This document shows, one piece after another, positions 15,583-15,719 of a stretch of DNA of 15,719 bases; position 1 is the stretch's first letter; every line of letters starts with the position of its first letter. The notes below the pieces were generated by a model. That model saw nothing but the letters and a program-made list of their open reading frames with translations. It was not told the origin of the DNA and ran no database searches. The DNA is taken from assembly GCF_001602625.1 (NCBI RefSeq), contig NZ_LECR01000008.1, positions 21,740 through 37,458 of the forward strand. The letters run 5' to 3'. Source of the DNA: Sodalis-like endosymbiont of Proechinophthirus fluctus. GTDB taxonomy: Bacteria > Pseudomonadota > Gammaproteobacteria > Enterobacterales > Enterobacteriaceae. The position numbers were made by a program, and so were the translations under genes.

Positions 15583-15719
15583 TGCCACACGGGCCCGGCT
15601 TATGGCTCCTCGGTTGTTATAGCCGCTCCTTAACGCGGTGGAAAAAGTTTTGCTGCCGACGGCCGGCGGGCAACTCACGCTCCATCGGGGCGGGATCGGT
15701 ATTAGATCAGCTGAAGCGG

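Larger units (their letters stand above)
14569..15719. other. Long AT-rich region with no confirmed gene
   Basis: The part 14570-14800 may contain decayed 5' sequence of the EAL protein. From about 14830 to 15560 the sequence is very AT-rich, with no frame above 60 codons. Two very short plus-strand frames start at 15418 (MMTLNDSYKI, stop) and at about 15452 (MKNINYKEIFESNSSISTSN, stop soon after). They lie behind AGGAATAAATAATT and are not recognised. Hairpins lie at 15059-15089 and 15563-15582. The last 120 bp become GC-rich again, with a plus-strand piece LLNAVEKVLLPTAGGQLTLH that faintly recalls the start of an ABC-transporter ATPase, but it has no recognisable Walker A motif and runs off the edge. 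Confidence 0.35.

Noticed and set aside
15600..15719. Possible start of an ABC-transporter ATPase (LLNAVEKVLLPTAGGQLTLH)
   Set aside because: No Walker A motif is readable before it and the window ends too soon; kept only as a note in the region entry.

Overview
This window looks like chromosome from a host-restricted member of the Enterobacterales in an early stage of genome decay; Sodalis-type insect symbionts are the closest picture I know. That is inference. The evidence is a run of genes whose best matches by eye are Escherichia coli / Yersinia / Serratia proteins, almost all broken by stops, frameshifts and small deletions but still full enough to recognise. Gene stretches are moderately GC-rich and the spacers between them are very AT-rich. 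Only two reading frames look healthy: the start of prlC at the left edge and the transporter gene yhjE at 8663-9985.

Layout. 1-727 (-): oligopeptidase A gene prlC, partial at the edge. 994-1423 (+): DoxX-family pseudogene. 1454-1933 (-): unrecognised 159-codon frame with a weak ClpP/SDH-fold look. 2269-2944 (+): marC pseudogene. 3099-4119 (-): NCS1-type (cytosine/allantoin-like) permease pseudogene. 4962-5818 (+): rlmJ pseudogene. 5916-6670 (+): gor pseudogene, missing its redox core. 7090-8134 (+): yhjD pseudogene. 8663-9985 (+): intact yhjE. 10101-10440 (+): 5' half of cdh. 10455-10856 (-): 5' part of yhjG, tail-to-tail with cdh at a deletion scar. 11324-12267 (+): kdgK pseudogene. 12459-13971 (-): yhjJ pseudogene. 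14196-14568 (-): EAL-domain c-di-GMP phosphodiesterase remnant. 14830-15560 is AT-rich and essentially featureless.

The backbone prlC < > rlmJ ... gor ... yhjD-yhjE ... yhjG ... kdgK ... yhjJ follows the E. coli order near 78-79 min, including strands. Two differences stand out. About 4.2 kb of other (now dead) genes sit between prlC and rlmJ, which are adjacent and divergent in E. coli. The genes E. coli carries between gor and yhjD, including the acid-fitness island, are absent.

Functionally the region records lost abilities: 23S rRNA A2030 methylation (rlmJ), glutathione reduction (gor), 2-keto-3-deoxygluconate phosphorylation (kdgK), CDP-diacylglycerol hydrolysis (cdh), an NCS1 nucleobase/allantoin-type uptake route and a c-di-GMP phosphodiesterase. 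I do not see a new multi-gene system. The most informative unusual signal is a set of short imperfect tandem duplications (16, 22, 23 and about 33 bp). Three of them sit inside yhjG and yhjJ, and deleting one copy in silico restores the family sequence.
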